DNA of 64,000 bases from Liopterus haemorrhoidalis (GCA_963971575.1 OZ020618.1:47072509-47136508); one strand, 5' to 3'. Positions 33,447-43,755 are shown, counted from the first letter of the stretch. Notes: a model not told the origin generated them from the sequence alone. Translations and numbers: made by a program.

Positions 33447-33563
33447 ACTTTATTAAAGGTATTAGCCGATGGGTGCACATTTATCAATGTTACTTGATAA
33501 ACAGGGGCGCAGAAAGCGAGCCCTGGTTTCTGTAATACAATAATTCTGGGTCCGGGCCCCAAG
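33447..33563 (-). repeat. 117-bp unit E, copy 1
   Basis: TACTTTATTAAAGGTATT to GGGTCCGGGCCCCAAGGA is nearly identical to 35219-35335. It contains CAGGGGCGCAGAAAGCGAGC, which looks like a hAT terminus. Confidence 0.75.
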
Positions 33564-33734
33564 GAAACCATACTTCCTCCCCACTCTCCTCAAAAAGATA
33601 ATTAGGGGCTTGACGGCAGACTATCAACACTTAAATCTATATTAATAAAATTGGAGGCTATACATTTCTTTTTATTATATATATATATATAGCTTTGCGC
33701 AGTGGCGATATCGTAACCAATGAAGTCTATATAT

Positions 33735-34196
33735 TATATATATTCTTTATTCCCTAGGCCTTGTGGCGTTCAGGGTATTAACCATTACAAAAATAGAAAA
33801 ATCAATCCAAAAATAAATAACGTATAATACAATACAAATTACAATTTACAATATTTTTTCTCATTTCTTTCTTCTTGCTCCAATGTCCCTCTCCTTCTTC
33901 CTATTCTCATTCTGGTTTCTCTCTCCGATCCTTCTTTCTTGCTTCCAGTTCTCTCGCCCATCTTTAATTTATTTTATTCCATTCTCTTTCCTTCCAACCA
34001 TTTCTTCACCCCTCCTCCTATCTCCCTTCCTTCCTCCCCATTTCCAGGTAACCTCAACCCCCTTCCATCCTTCCATTTCTCTCCTTCTGCTTCCTACCAG
34101 GCCTCTTCCTTCCTTCCTTTACCCCTTCCTGTTATCCTTCCCCAATCTCAATCCTTCTTGCCTCTAATTCCCTCGCCCATCTCTCTCCCTTCCATC
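33735..34196 (-). mobile_element. Arginine-rich LINE, 3' end only
   Basis: The minus strand ends in GGCCTAGGGAATAAAGAATA, the same 3' end as the copies at 34373 and 46504. The rest is purine-rich trailer and a few terminal ORF2 codons. Open frames rich in Ser, Pro and Phe on the plus strand come only from the C/T-rich complement. Confidence 0.75.
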
Positions 34197-34372
34197 ATGA
34201 TCAACAAGCATAAAAAGACATTATAGTTGACAAATTTTTTAGAAGAAACTGACATTAAAGAAGAAATATGGATAGTTCTCGATAACAGGGCATTATTACC
34301 ATAACACCTTGATTAATTTAATAGCTCTGGGTATAATCTACAGTTGTCTCTCTTTTCATCATCTTCTAAATA
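34197..34372 (-). repeat. Repeat X, copy 2, between two LINE tails
   Basis: Inverted match to 15480-15640. The junctions coincide with the 5' break of one LINE copy and the 3' end of the next. Confidence 0.65.
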
Positions 34373-35600
34373 TATTCTTTATTCCCCTAGGCCTTGCGGC
34401 GTTCAGGGTGCTAACATTTACAAAAAAATAAAAATAAAATAAAAAATAAAACAATCAATCCAAAAATACATAACAATAACATCCAATACAATTTACATTT
34501 TACAATATTTTTTTTCCCTTTTCTTTCTTCTTTCCGTTTCCCCTTCCTGTTATCCTTCCCCAATCTCCATCCTTCTTGCCTCTAATTCTCTCGCCCACCT
34601 CTCTCCCCTTCCATCTTCGTGCAACAGGTTTAATGTGCTCCCCGACCATACTGTCATCTCTCTACACCTCTTCGCGAGGTGCTCTATATCTTCTTCCTCC
34701 TCCCCGTACATCCTGCACATCTTATCCTCCTGTTTTCTCCAATATCTATTTCCTCTCTCTTCATTCCCGCATCTTATCCTCGCAATCCTCCTAACCCTCC
34801 CTCCTGACCTTCCTCTTTCTCTCTTCAAGTAGCTTGGAACCCCTGTAGTTCTGACCTCCTTATATTTCACTGCGCTACTTGATTTGACAATTCTGACTGT
34901 CCTTTCTTGCTCCTCCACTTTCTTATCCCTCCTCCACAACTCCTCAATCACGCTTATCCCGTCTTTCCTTCTTCTTTCCACCTCTGTCGCATCCACTTCG
35001 CATCTCCAGTAATACTTCTTTCTCATCTCCCCCCATGCGTACCATCTTCCTTTCTGTTCCTCTCTGCCTCTTTCCCCCCAGTATTCCCTCATTATTCTTT
35101 TGTTTGTTTGTATTCTAACTTTCTCCTCCTACTTAAACGCCCTCCTTCCTGTATCCACTTTCATCTTATCCCTTTTCAGTTCCTCTCTTACAATATACCC
35201 TGGTGTTGTTCTATCTACTTTATTAAAGGTATTAACCGATGGATGCACATTTATCAATGTTACTTGATAAACAGGGGCGCAGAAAGCGAGCCCTGGTTTC
35301 TGTAATACAATAATTCTGGGTCCGGGCCCCAAGGATCCATCTCAAATACTTCTCCTGTACTCGTTCTACCTTCTTCCATTCCTTCCATCCCCATATTTCC
35401 AACCCATATAGCAGGATGTTTTTCACCACGGCGTCAAACAACCTCAATCTCCATCTAATATCGTCGTTAAACTTCCTTTCTCCTATACTCCACATCTTCC
35501 CCATGACTATTCTTGCCTTCTTTACTCTTTCCCTTATGTGTAGTTCAGCCCCATTGTTCCTCGCTAGTACATAACCGGGAGTTACGGGGGTTACGGGGGT
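34373..35600 (-). pseudogene. Arginine-rich LINE ORF2 end, interrupted by unit E
   Basis: Minus strand, from right to left: WSIGERKFNDDIRWRLRLFD, LLYGLEIWGWKEWKKVERVQ and EKYLRWILG (RT thumb region), then unit E, then RTTPGYIVREELKRDKMKVD and, after a frame break, 180 codons ending with the knuckle region IRCGNEERGNRYWRKQEDKM, CRMYGEEEEDIEHLAKRC. The second Cys of the knuckle is Tyr here (CRMY). The 3' trailer ends GGCCTAGGGGAATAAAG. RT and endonuclease cores are missing. Confidence 0.85.
35219..35335 (-). repeat. 117-bp unit E inserted in LINE ORF2
   Basis: It splits RWILG from DRTTPGYIV; the uninterrupted order is seen in the copy at 46504 (RWIMGLGRTAPGYIV). Both ends agree with copy 1 at 33447. 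No duplication of target bases is clear. Confidence 0.8.
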
Positions 35601-36520
35601 ATACTCTAAAACTATACTTTTGAAATATTTGCCTTATTACTGACTTAAAAGAAAAAACGTATAGACAAAAATTGTTTATACGTGCTCAATGTTCGTTGTC
35701 CGTTCCAAGGCTACTGTATTCTTTGACAGGGACTTATTCGTAACAATATCAAACATCGATATTCATCCCTAACTCTATTAGCTAAATTACAGTAATTAAA
35801 AAATGAAGATTCACATTGTGATGGGTGTGAAAGTTGTCATTATAGTCAATAATGGTGGAAGGCTCACATCCTGGAGATAGTCCAGTCCAGGGTATAGTTG
35901 GGTAGTTGGTGAGATTAGCAGTGAGTTAATCACGTTAGCACGGCCAATGGTCTCCGATAATAGCAAACAGATGGCAGATGCGGTCGCCAATAATTGAATA
36001 AAGTTTATCTGTGAGTATAATAGCAGTGTGAGGGTCGAGGCGGGTGGTTGAATAGACGGGTTCCCCGGGTCGAGCCCTGCCCTATTGCACACTGTCACTT
36101 TAACGGGCGATAGTTGTGTTAGTTTCCAGAGATCTGATACAGAGTCAACGTCACGCAGATGACTCTCATTGCACGAGTCAATGCATCAATTATATCACGT
36201 ATCACTCACAATCATTTGATTTTAAACTCGTTTGTGGCTTTATTTGTATAAACCGACATAAAAGGGAGACTGCGAGATTGTTATCGAGAATTAATTTATT
36301 TCATTATTTCATTTTGAGGGCGTGTGAAGGTTTTTAAAAATATTTATTTTGTGATTTATCACTTTGACATTTTTACCTGCAAATAATCATTTTAATACTT
36401 ATAATTTCATACTTTATTAAATTAATAATAATAGGTGTTCAACGCTTCATTTCTAAAACTGAACGACTTCTATCTACATTAAGAAAAAATACTTTCAATA
36501 ATCCAGCTTCTGCGAAGTCC
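35601..36520. other. Unassigned DNA with a G/C-richer block
   Basis: Bases 35815-36110 have higher G/C content than their surroundings and include GGGTCGAGCCC, a B-box-like word, at 36067. No A box at the right distance and no conserved frame. Confidence 0.4.
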
Positions 36521-36527
36521 TGGGTGT

Positions 36528-36789
36528 ATATCGCGGGTGACCTGGCAATACCTCCTATCTGCATAAATAGAAATTTAAAGGAGAGGTAAAAAACTGCTTT
36601 ATGTCAGCCGTTTTTGCGTAATTTAAGATAAAAGGTATTGTTTTGTACGAAGTTTAGACCTTAAATATTTTTCTGGTTTAAGAAGTTTTGTCACAACTTG
36701 TGCACTAATACGTGGATTACAATGCAAACCAAGAACTTAGTTTCGCTAAAAATTGTAGATAGGAGGTATTGCCAGGTCACCAGCGATAT
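36528..36789. mobile_element. 262-bp MITE with 33-bp inverted ends
   Basis: Left ATATCGCGGGTGACCTGGCA continues AATACCTCCTATCT; the right end is its inverse with one or two changes. The interior is noncoding. Flanking bases (GTGT / GTTG) do not give a sure duplication. Confidence 0.75.
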
Positions 36790-36800
36790 GTTGATCCTAA

Positions 36801-36856
<56 letters not shown>
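36801..36856. repeat. (ATT)n microsatellite, LINE tail
   Basis: About 18 ATT units directly after TGTGAT on the minus strand, at the 3' end of the minus-strand LINE below. Tails of this sort are common in CR1/L2-type elements. Confidence 0.9.
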
Positions 36857-37423
36857 CACAATCAGAGCAGAAGCCCAGGGCTTGTTATGCTCAATTGAAC
36901 CATACATTTTATACTTACAAACTAGTTACATGATATACTAATATAAACAAATAATTACATAATTACTTAAATTAAGAAATGAAGATTTTACAATTAAATT
37001 AAATATATAACTAAAATTACAATGCTCGGGGACATAAATGACTTATTCTGGCTTTAAAGGTGATTATGCTAGGGGCAGACACAGCTTCTTCCGGGAGAGA
37101 ATTCCACAGGTTGAAGACACGGTTGGTGACGAAAAACTGCCTTGGCTGTCGTTTAAACTTCTCGTGCTTCAACTTCAGGTGGTGGCCACGGAGCCTCTGG
37201 TCGGTATTAAGGTGGAAAAGTGACGACATATCGGTAGAGAACTTGCCCGTTACAATCCTATATATTTGGATTAAGTCTCCACGTTTTCGGCGCTCTGACA
37301 GAGGTTGAATGTCGAGAATTCTTAAGCGCTCTTCATACGGCATACGGCGGAGACCTTTTGGCAATCTGGTGGCGCGTCTCTGAACCCCCTCCAGAAGTTG
37401 AATGTCCTTTTGTAAGTTGGCAA
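36857..37423 (-). pseudogene. CR1/L2-like LINE RT C-terminus
   Basis: The minus strand reads LQKDIQLLEGVQRRATRLPK, GLRRMPYEERLRILDIQPLS and ERRKRGDLIQIYRIVTGKF, then RGHHLKLKHEKFKRQPRQFF and RVFNLWNSLPEEAVSAPS. It ends in a TAA near 37019. VQRRAT.LP.GLR..PYEERL..L...L..RR.RGD is the signature of CR1/L2-type RT tails. The copy is 5' truncated at 37423, exactly where the plus-strand LINE starts. The 3' trailer of about 160 bases runs into (ATT)n. Confidence 0.85.
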
Positions 37424-38003
37424 ATTAACTTGGGAACAACATGTAGATCAACACATTATTAAATTAAGCAAAACTATATATCTCTTGCGGAACCTTGTGG
37501 GCTCCGTTAATCTAGAAATATTAAAAACAGTATACTTTTCACTCTTCCAGTCGCACATCTCATATGCTCTTCTAGCTTGGAGTCATTCTTCAGCTGCTGG
37601 AAGAATCTTTTCCCTTCAACATAGAGCTCTAAGAGTTATTGATGGAAAATCTTACAGAGAGAATTGTAGACGCTCTTTTATAACTCTAAAGATCATGACC
37701 CTCCCTAGCCTATTCATTTACCTATGTATCCTCTATACCTACAATAATAAAGACAAATTCGTTTCCCATTCTGTACATCACACTCACGACACCAAACACA
37801 AAAATAATCTAATTCCCAAATTTTGTCGTATCAATAAAACAAAAAATAGCTTAAATTACTATTCTGCTCTATGTTTTAATAAACTACCAGAGAATCTCAA
37901 AAGTCTACCTGTACGGAGTTTCAAGAGCTCTGTAAGAGATATATTAATCTCAAATCCTGTCTATACAATAGATGAGATTTTTGATCTCATATTTTATATG
38001 TGA
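37424..38003 (+). pseudogene. Jockey/CR1-like LINE RT C-terminus
   Basis: The open frame starts without an ATG at LTWEQHVDQHIIKLSKTIYL and continues LRNLVGSVNLEILKTVYFSL, FQSHISYALLAWSHSSAAGR, IFSLQHRALRVIDGKSYREN and CRRSFITLKIMTLPSLFIYL. It ends FNKLPENLKSL, a short basic tail and a TGA at 38001-38003. About 190 codons are intact. QSHL.YG...WG.S.....IF.LQ..AVR.I is the RT thumb of this LINE group. It is fused back to back with the minus-strand LINE; a (ATT)n tail follows at 38115-38141. Confidence 0.85.
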
Positions 38004-38194
38004 TAATCTTTCTAGTTAATTAGTAGCTGTGATTTATATTAAATAGTATATTTTTATTTTACTTAAAATGTCTAAATGTTTTTGACTGACTAGAAACAAA
38101 TTTTTATTGTAATATTATTATCATTATTTATTATTATTATTAAGTGGAGCATATGGACAGATAAAGTTAATTCACTGTTTCTAGACTTCTATCA

Positions 38195-38539
38195 TAATAT
38201 GAACATCTGGGCTACAGGGTGTGGGACACACATTTTTTGGCACAATTTTGGCAAAAATTGCATCAAAATAATCTATTTCGCAAAAATAAAATTTTGATCG
38301 TTAATCCACGTACTAAGGGCTTTCATTTGATACCCTACTCAGAATTTTAAAAAAATATGTTTTTTTTCTCGATGAGCACATATTGTTTATATTTTTAGGG
38401 GGATATGTTTTTTAGATGTTTTAGTAATTTTCCTAAGTGCGGGTCGAAGAATTATATAAGCATCCCAAATTTCAACTCTAGGTTTAGCCGTTTGGCTACA
38501 ATTTTTAACAAACAGACAGACGGACGGACGGATGGACGA

Positions 38540-38587
<48 letters not shown>

Positions 38588-38665
38588 CCAGCCAGACAGA
38601 CAGCCAGCCAGACAGACAGAATGATGGTATAAGGATTTTTTGGTCATCACCTGCAAAACCCTAAA
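38195..38665 (+). repeat. Family A, right half, copy 3
   Basis: It starts at CATCTGGGCTACAGGGTG and ends CCTGCAAAACCCTAAAAA. The tetranucleotide tract at 38512-38620 is the longest in the window (GACA, GACG, GCCA units). Confidence 0.8.
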
Positions 38666-38755
38666 AAAAAGATGGAAAAAATATTTAGTTGATATTTGTA
38701 ATTTATGAACTGTATATATATATTTGGATAGTTGTTTAGAAGAAAGAAATTCTCC

Positions 38756-38757
<2 letters not shown>

Positions 38758-38797
<40 letters not shown>
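38758..38797. repeat. (TA)n microsatellite
   Basis: About 20 TA units, followed by AATAATAAAATT and (AAAT)n that leads into repeat R3. Confidence 0.9.
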
Positions 38798-38803
<6 letters not shown>

Positions 38804-38814
38804 AATAAAATTAT

Positions 38815-39095
38815 TTGAATAAATAAATAAATAAATAAATGATAAATAATAGGTTCCCAACGTCTAGTTAGGTATATAAGAGGCATCGAAAGTAAGTAGT
38901 CCGTTTCTAGCCGCCAGCCATAAGATAGCCATGTAATCAGTGTGACGTTTTGATCGGTTCTATTATCCTTGTGTAAACAGATACTCATTTTAAGTATTAA
39001 ATACTTAAGGCTGAGTTGACCCTAGAGTTGACTGCACAATATCGGAAGATAAAAATCCGAAGGATGTGGGGGACATTCGATCCCGCTTCATGAAA
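38815..39095 (-). repeat. SINE-like repeat R3, most complete copy
   Basis: From (AAAT)n at 38815 through AATAATAGGTTCCCAACG, TAAGTATTAAATACTT and CTGCACAATATCGGAAGA to GGGGACATTCGATCCCGC. The last word is a B-box-like sequence on the minus strand read GGGATCGAATGTCCC. With the short-repeat tail at the other end this is the best evidence for a SINE of about 280 bases. Confidence 0.55.
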
Positions 39096-39300
39096 TTAGC
39101 CAAATTTTCCCTAATTGTTTATGACAATAGAATAGTCGAAACGTCACGATGAGGACGTAGATTATATCAGTGGATGATCTTGACGAGTCGGTATAATAAA
39201 AGTGTTTCTTTTTAATGCGTCATATAGGTGAAATAAATAAATTAATTCCTGAGACGTTTCGCATTTTATTATAGTAAATGCATCTTCAGATTGTAATATG
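39096..39300. repeat. Penelope-type end sequences
   Basis: 39098-39165 recurs inverted at 59487-59560 (GTCGAAACGTCACGATGAGG). 39235-39300 holds GAGACGTTTCGCATTTTATT and GCATCTTCAGATTG; inverted, CTGAAGATGC...GCGAAACGTCTC is the sort of sequence found near the 3' ends of Penelope-like elements (compare 61310-61430). Confidence 0.45.
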
Positions 39301-39324
39301 CCCGTCCTATGACGTAAATGATAT

Positions 39325-39480
39325 TTTTTTAGATGTTTTAGTATTTTTCCAATGTGCGGGTCGAAGAGATGTATAGGCATCCCAAATTTCAACTCTAGGT
39401 TTAGCCGTTTGGCTACAACATTTACCGAATAGACAGACAGACAGACAGATAGATAGACAGATAGACAGACAGACAAAACA
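39325..39480 (+). repeat. Family A, right end fragment
   Basis: From TTTTTAGATGTTTTAGTAT to the GACA tract at 39431-39475; the terminal AACCCTAA is missing. Confidence 0.7.
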
Positions 39481-40190
39481 GGGAAAAGGAACAGGCTGGA
39501 GCAGTTAAACTTGAAGATGTTGGTGGTCAGACGATGTTTTGTATATATGATAGGAGATTTTTGGAATTAAAATTGTAAAATGACCACCAAAAATGCCATC
39601 TTGTATTTCCGAAGTTCTAAAAAAAAATACAGTAAAACCATATTTCCTTAGAAAGGATTACAAGAGGCATAGGGACGCAAAGAGTGTAGTACAGACGTTT
39701 CCTAAGCGAACAAGATCGTGTGATATGTAAAAATATTGTAAAACTTAAAATGAAAACAATTGTTCCCCTAAAGTAAATATTTAATGAGCCCCTATTATTC
39801 AAGTAGTCAACACGCAATTTCATATTTACGTGATTTCATTACATTATGATATTTTTATGGCGATACGGTGCTTTTAAAATGATGTTCATGTCAACAAGTC
39901 GAGAACATGGAGTTTTTTATATTAGCGCAGTTACGTGAGACATAATGAGATGTTAAGCAAGGTTGCAGAACTGGTTGAATTTATCAAACCTCAGGGTAGA
40001 CGCAATTTGAATACTACTAATGAGTATTCAAATTGCAGTATCTCAGCAACTATCTTTACGCCATTACTTGGGTGGCCAAAAATAAATTGTTTGATAAATT
40101 TGTATATTTTACATCAGAATTATTTACATATTTAATAGTGGATCGTTTTATATTATTATGTTATTATTTACTGAATAAAATAAATAGCTC
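39481..40190. other. Unassigned DNA
   Basis: No gene or repeat relation recognised. GTTGAATTTATCAAACC-type sequence around 39970 has no homology I know. Confidence 0.4.
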
Positions 40191-40191
40191 G

Positions 40192-40798
40192 GCCAGGGCC
40201 GGATTTTCCTATAGGCTAAGTAGGCTTAAGCCTAGGGCCTCCTACGTCCAGAGGGCCTCAATATTCAAAAAGATGCATAGGTACTAAAAATAAAAATAAA
40301 ATATGCTAGAACACAAGAAACACAGACCATACCAAGGGTTTTATAATTCACTCTGAATCTATTTTTGCTCTTTATATAGGTTAACTCAGGCAAAATACGT
40401 TTTTGAACATGTTAATGGGTAGCAAAAAGTCGATATCTCATTGGGCCTCAGAGATATTCAGGAATCCGTAAAAAGAAAGCATTTCACCCCTTTAGAAGAA
40501 CTCCCTCAGTCTCATGCAGACCTCTACCAAATAATGCCTAAAGAAAAAACACAGATGGCTTTACCTAACACAGAAGCAATCCTACGACTGCTTCTAAGTT
40601 TAATGGTCACTAACTGTTTTGAAGTTAGGTCTTTTTTAAAACTTAACAGAATTAAAAATGAATTAAGGAGCACAATGTCTCAATACAGTTTATCCGCACT
40701 GAGCATTCTGAGCATTGAAAGTGATAAACTTAGAAATATTAAAAAAAGGAGGTGGTCTTCAATAGGGGCCTAAAAATTTGAGTAGCCTATGTAGCCTT
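40192..40798 (+). mobile_element. hAT element, internally deleted
   Basis: The left terminus CAGGGCCGGATTTTCCTATA is that of a widespread insect hAT group with CAGGGCCGG ends. It is followed by the C-terminal part of a transposase. The right terminus is lost at about 40798, where LINE sequence begins. Confidence 0.75.
40441..40773 (+). pseudogene. hAT transposase, dimerisation domain
   Basis: The frame ends with LPNTEAILRLLLSLMVTNCF, EVRSFLKLNRIKNELRSTMS and QYSLSALSILSIESDKLRNI. The family's C-terminal dimerisation region reads ...LP.T.A.AERSFSKLK.IK..LRSTM...RLS.LALLSIE. The Ala-Glu-Arg-Ser box is altered to CFEVRSF. The stop is at 40771-40773. The catalytic core is absent. Confidence 0.85.
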
Positions 40799-41020
40799 CT
40801 ATGTATCATATGTTAAAACGTGCTTTTCTACATCCATTCTTCTTTTTATTTCTTCATTTCTAATCCTATCCATTCTCATAATCCTACAATATGTTCTCCA
40901 GTGTTTCATTCCCATAGTGGGGATTTTGTTTCGAATTCTCTTGTTCATAACCCAGTTTTCTACTCCATATGTCATAATGTTATAATTTCTTCTGATATTA
41001 AATTTGCTGATAAAAATGAG
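40799..41020 (-). pseudogene. LINE reverse transcriptase tail, fragment
   Basis: The minus strand reads NIMTYGVENWVMNKRIRNKI, MKHWRTYCRIMRMDRIRNEE and IKRRMDVEKHVL. It matches LLYG.E.W..NKR.RSK..A.EM...RRS.R..RL...RNE.IK.RM in insect LINEs (RTE-like). Abuts the truncated hAT. Confidence 0.75.
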
Positions 41021-41800
41021 CATGCATTTAAATTTATAAAAATTCACAAGGCGAAATTTGAAAAAAGAAAATGCATTATCTAAATTCTACGTCATATAAT
41101 TTCCGTTATGTTGAAATATTTAATTACTAATAATGTCCTTCGATGTAATAAAATCTATGGAAAATAAATTATTTGAGTCAATAAAATTCTTAATATTATT
41201 TAAATAACATGGCAACTGATAAATGAGCTATTAGCCATAAAATAAGCGATAAAATGACGAACAAATGACAAAATGTCGTGTTATTTATTATCAAAATTAT
41301 AAGAAATTATATTTTATTACATTAGCAACATCCTTGGATTAAGTAAATATTTCAAAATGCAGAATTTATCTTGTGAATAGTAAATAATAGTTATTTGCAA
41401 GAATTTCGATTTTTTCAATTATATTATTTCAAAATAATGTTATTAGTTTGCGAAATTGGGATGTCCATAAGTAAGCATTTGGTCATCAAATTTATGAATG
41501 ATATAACGCAGTTTCCAAACTTTTCAGACGATGGATCTTGATCTATTTAGTGTCAGGTGTTTTCATGTATCTAGTATTCCAAATGTTGGCAACTTTATAC
41601 GTCATCTGCCACATTCATTATTAAGATTTATTGGCGGAGCACCTTCAGCAATAAATTTTTTTGCCGGGCTATACTACCTGTCACATTTTCTATTTTTCAC
41701 GATCTTAGGTACTACTGAAGAGACTTTTTTCACTACTTGCTATTCACATTTTCTTTCCTTTTCATTCGGAAATCTTTTTGATATCAGGCAATGGATTTTC
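41021..41800. other. Unassigned DNA
   Basis: An open frame at 41531-41854 has no homology I recognise and overlaps a hAT end at its right side; I do not call it a gene. Confidence 0.4.
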
Positions 41801-41937
41801 CTTAAAATATTGTTTGGTACGATGGATAAGAAAAGTAAACATTTTATTTTATAATTGGCGGACAACAAAAATTCACTCGGCGGGCCAGATTCGTCCCGCG
41901 GGCGTTATTTTACTTACCTCTGCCGTAACTTATATTA
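41800..41937. mobile_element. hAT right end, copy of the element near 45195
   Basis: ATGGATAAGAAAAGTAAA, ATTGGCGGACAACAAAAA and CGGCGGGCCAGATTCGTCCC lead to CTTACCTCTG, i.e. an inverted CAGAGGTAAG terminus. The first words recur at 45407-45450. Confidence 0.6.
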
Positions 41938-42099
41938 CCAAAACTCATTAGATTTTTGGTTAGCTGATCTCTTCAGTTATTAAGAGATCTTCACGTTGGC
42001 GAATTGTTTTACAATTTTCCTTCTCTCAGATCCTTTTGAACATTCCGTCCCCGCATTCTTGTGAAGTGTTTTATCTACTGTAACCATCTACCTACGTCT

Positions 42100-42600
42100 A
42101 CCTACGTCCGGGTGGAAACCTTAACACTGAAACCCAAAAAATCGTGGCCATGACCTTCCCGAGCGATGGGGCCGTCTGTGCCTTCTTCGGAGCAGATTCA
42201 CCCGGAAAATTCATTGTTTTGACTGTCGCTTGGTCTCTGGCGTATAATAATGTATCCAGGTTTCATCAACAGGCGACTCGAGGCGACTCGATTCAAAAAC
42301 TCCTGCGAAATTCGGTTAAAGAGGTTCAAACACTGCTTCGACATTGACAAACGTATCCGCTTGTTGTCCACCGTGAGCAATCGCGGCACCCATCGGGCCG
42401 ACACCTTCTTCATACTTAACTTATCATGTAAAATATTGATTTCCGTTCCGTACGACACACCTATGGCCTCTGCTATTACGTGCACTTTAGTTCGGCGATC
42501 AGCAAGAATCATGTCGTGGACCTTTTTAACGATTTTCTCGGTAACCACATCTGCCGGTCGGCCTGGCCGCTCCTCATCAAAAACAGATATACAACCACAG
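42100..42600 (-). pseudogene. mariner transposase fragment (MEKEQYRS type)
   Basis: The minus strand encodes the end of the DNA-binding region, VTEKIVKKVHDMILADRRTK, VHVIAEAIGVSYGTEINILH and DKLSMKKVSARWVPRLLTVD, then KQCLNLFNRISQEFLNRVAS. After a shift comes GESAPKKAQTAPSLGKVMAT before the frame is lost. The catalytic Asp in the DETW position is destroyed (SRLLMKPGYI). The N-terminal start of the same lineage is at 53566. Confidence 0.85.
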
Positions 42601-42814
42601 TTGTTGCAGTTAGTGAAGTGTTATTAGTATTTACATACCATCAATTCAATATTTTATCAATAAGGCCAATAGTCTTTAGACTGTTTCAAAGTAAGTAACC
42701 AAATATATTTTTATATCTGCAGAAAGTAAACTTGTCTGGATACAATTTACTATATTAGTTTTATTAATCTAGTTCAAATGTAAGGTTAGGTGAAACATTT
42801 TAAAATATTTATAA

Positions 42815-43755
42815 AAGTAGCTCAAGTTGGACCACAAGCAGTAGCCTGAATTGGACCGGTCCAATTTAGATATCTAAATTGCTAAATGAAACATACGGCC
42901 GAGCAGTCACTGTAGCTATAGCTGAAAGTGCTTTCCGTGCCTCTGGTATTTGGCCTGTAAATAGACATATCTTTCAGGACCACCAGTTTGCAGCATCCGA
43001 TATTTTACAGTGTTCTGCTAACCCTGTTGAAGTCGCAGTAAATACTACAAGTAGGCCTAATACACCACCATCTATGTCTTTAAGTGACAGTAAAAGTAAT
43101 AATAGTGATTCTGCTGTTGATTATGTAACTCGGGAGGAAAAAATTAAAAAGTGTAAGGATATTCTTTACTATATATCACCTCCACCAAAACGAAATCCAT
43201 GGCAAGGTCCATCGTCTTCTCAAACTGGAGGAATAGCCCAAAAAGCAATTGTAATAACAAGTAGTCCTCATAAAAAGGAATTAGAAAAAGTCAAAGAGAA
43301 AAAGACTAACAAAGTAAAATTACCAAATATTGGACCAAAAAGACAAAGAATAAAAACTAAGACTACATAGTTTTGTATTATATGTGAGGAAATGAAGGAA
43401 GATGAGATGATACAGTGCATAAAATGTCACACTTGGGTCCATACACAGTGTGCTGGAGTCAGTACAAAAATCAAAAGTACTTTTGCTTCAATTGTATTTA
43501 AGTATATTGATGGTCCATCTTGGAAAACCTCTGGTCCATCTTAAGAAACCAGTTTCTTTAATTGGACCGATGACACGATTTTTATGTATTGATTTTTCAC
43601 TGTTCAATATATTTTTTTTTTTTTAAATAAATTATATTATTTTGAAGATATAAACAATAACTTTTTTTTCCACTACTTCCTTTTTATTAAAAATACTTGT
43701 ACATCCCTATATATTAAAAAATTCTTAAGTGGTCCAAATTTAGCTACTTTCCCCT
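42815..43755 (+). mobile_element. pogo-like element with GGTCCAA subterminal words
   Basis: The left end has GTAGCTCAAGTTGGACCACA and the inverted right end GTAGCTAAATTTGGACCACT. TTGGACC or GGTCCA recurs at 42828, 42853, 42858, 43506 and 43553. Another single end lies at 54020-54066. The transposase it holds is a C-terminal part only, so most of the middle has been lost. Confidence 0.65.
42879..43460 (+). pseudogene. pogo/jerky-like transposase C-terminus with PHD-type finger
   Basis: The frame reads GRAVTVAIAESAFRASGIWP then VNRHIFQDHQFAASDI, the well-known segment after the DDE core of pogo-like transposases (FRATGI.P.N...F.D..F.PS). A long Ser/Lys-rich linker follows with KKELEKVKEKKTNKVKLPNI. 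A TAG at 43368-43370 stops the frame, but the same frame continues FCIICEEMKEDEMIQCIKCH then TWVHTQCAGV. Cys-x2-Cys...Cys-x2-Cys...His-x2-Cys fits a PHD-type zinc finger. The catalytic domain is missing. Confidence 0.8.

Noticed and set aside
33883..34226. Ser/Pro/Phe-rich secreted proteins
   Set aside because: They are the C/T-rich complement of a purine-rich LINE trailer; the same artefact occurs opposite 34576-35305 and 47052-47496.
36802..36855. Poly-Tyr ORF
   Set aside because: (ATT)n microsatellite.
38512..38620. CRISPR-like or amyloid-like repeat protein
   Set aside because: GACA/GACG tandem tract of family A; no spacers, and the Thr-Asp-Arg-Gln frame is low complexity.
41531..41854. 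Membrane protein gene
   Set aside because: Hydrophobic AT-rich frame overlapping a hAT terminus; no start context, motif or relative.
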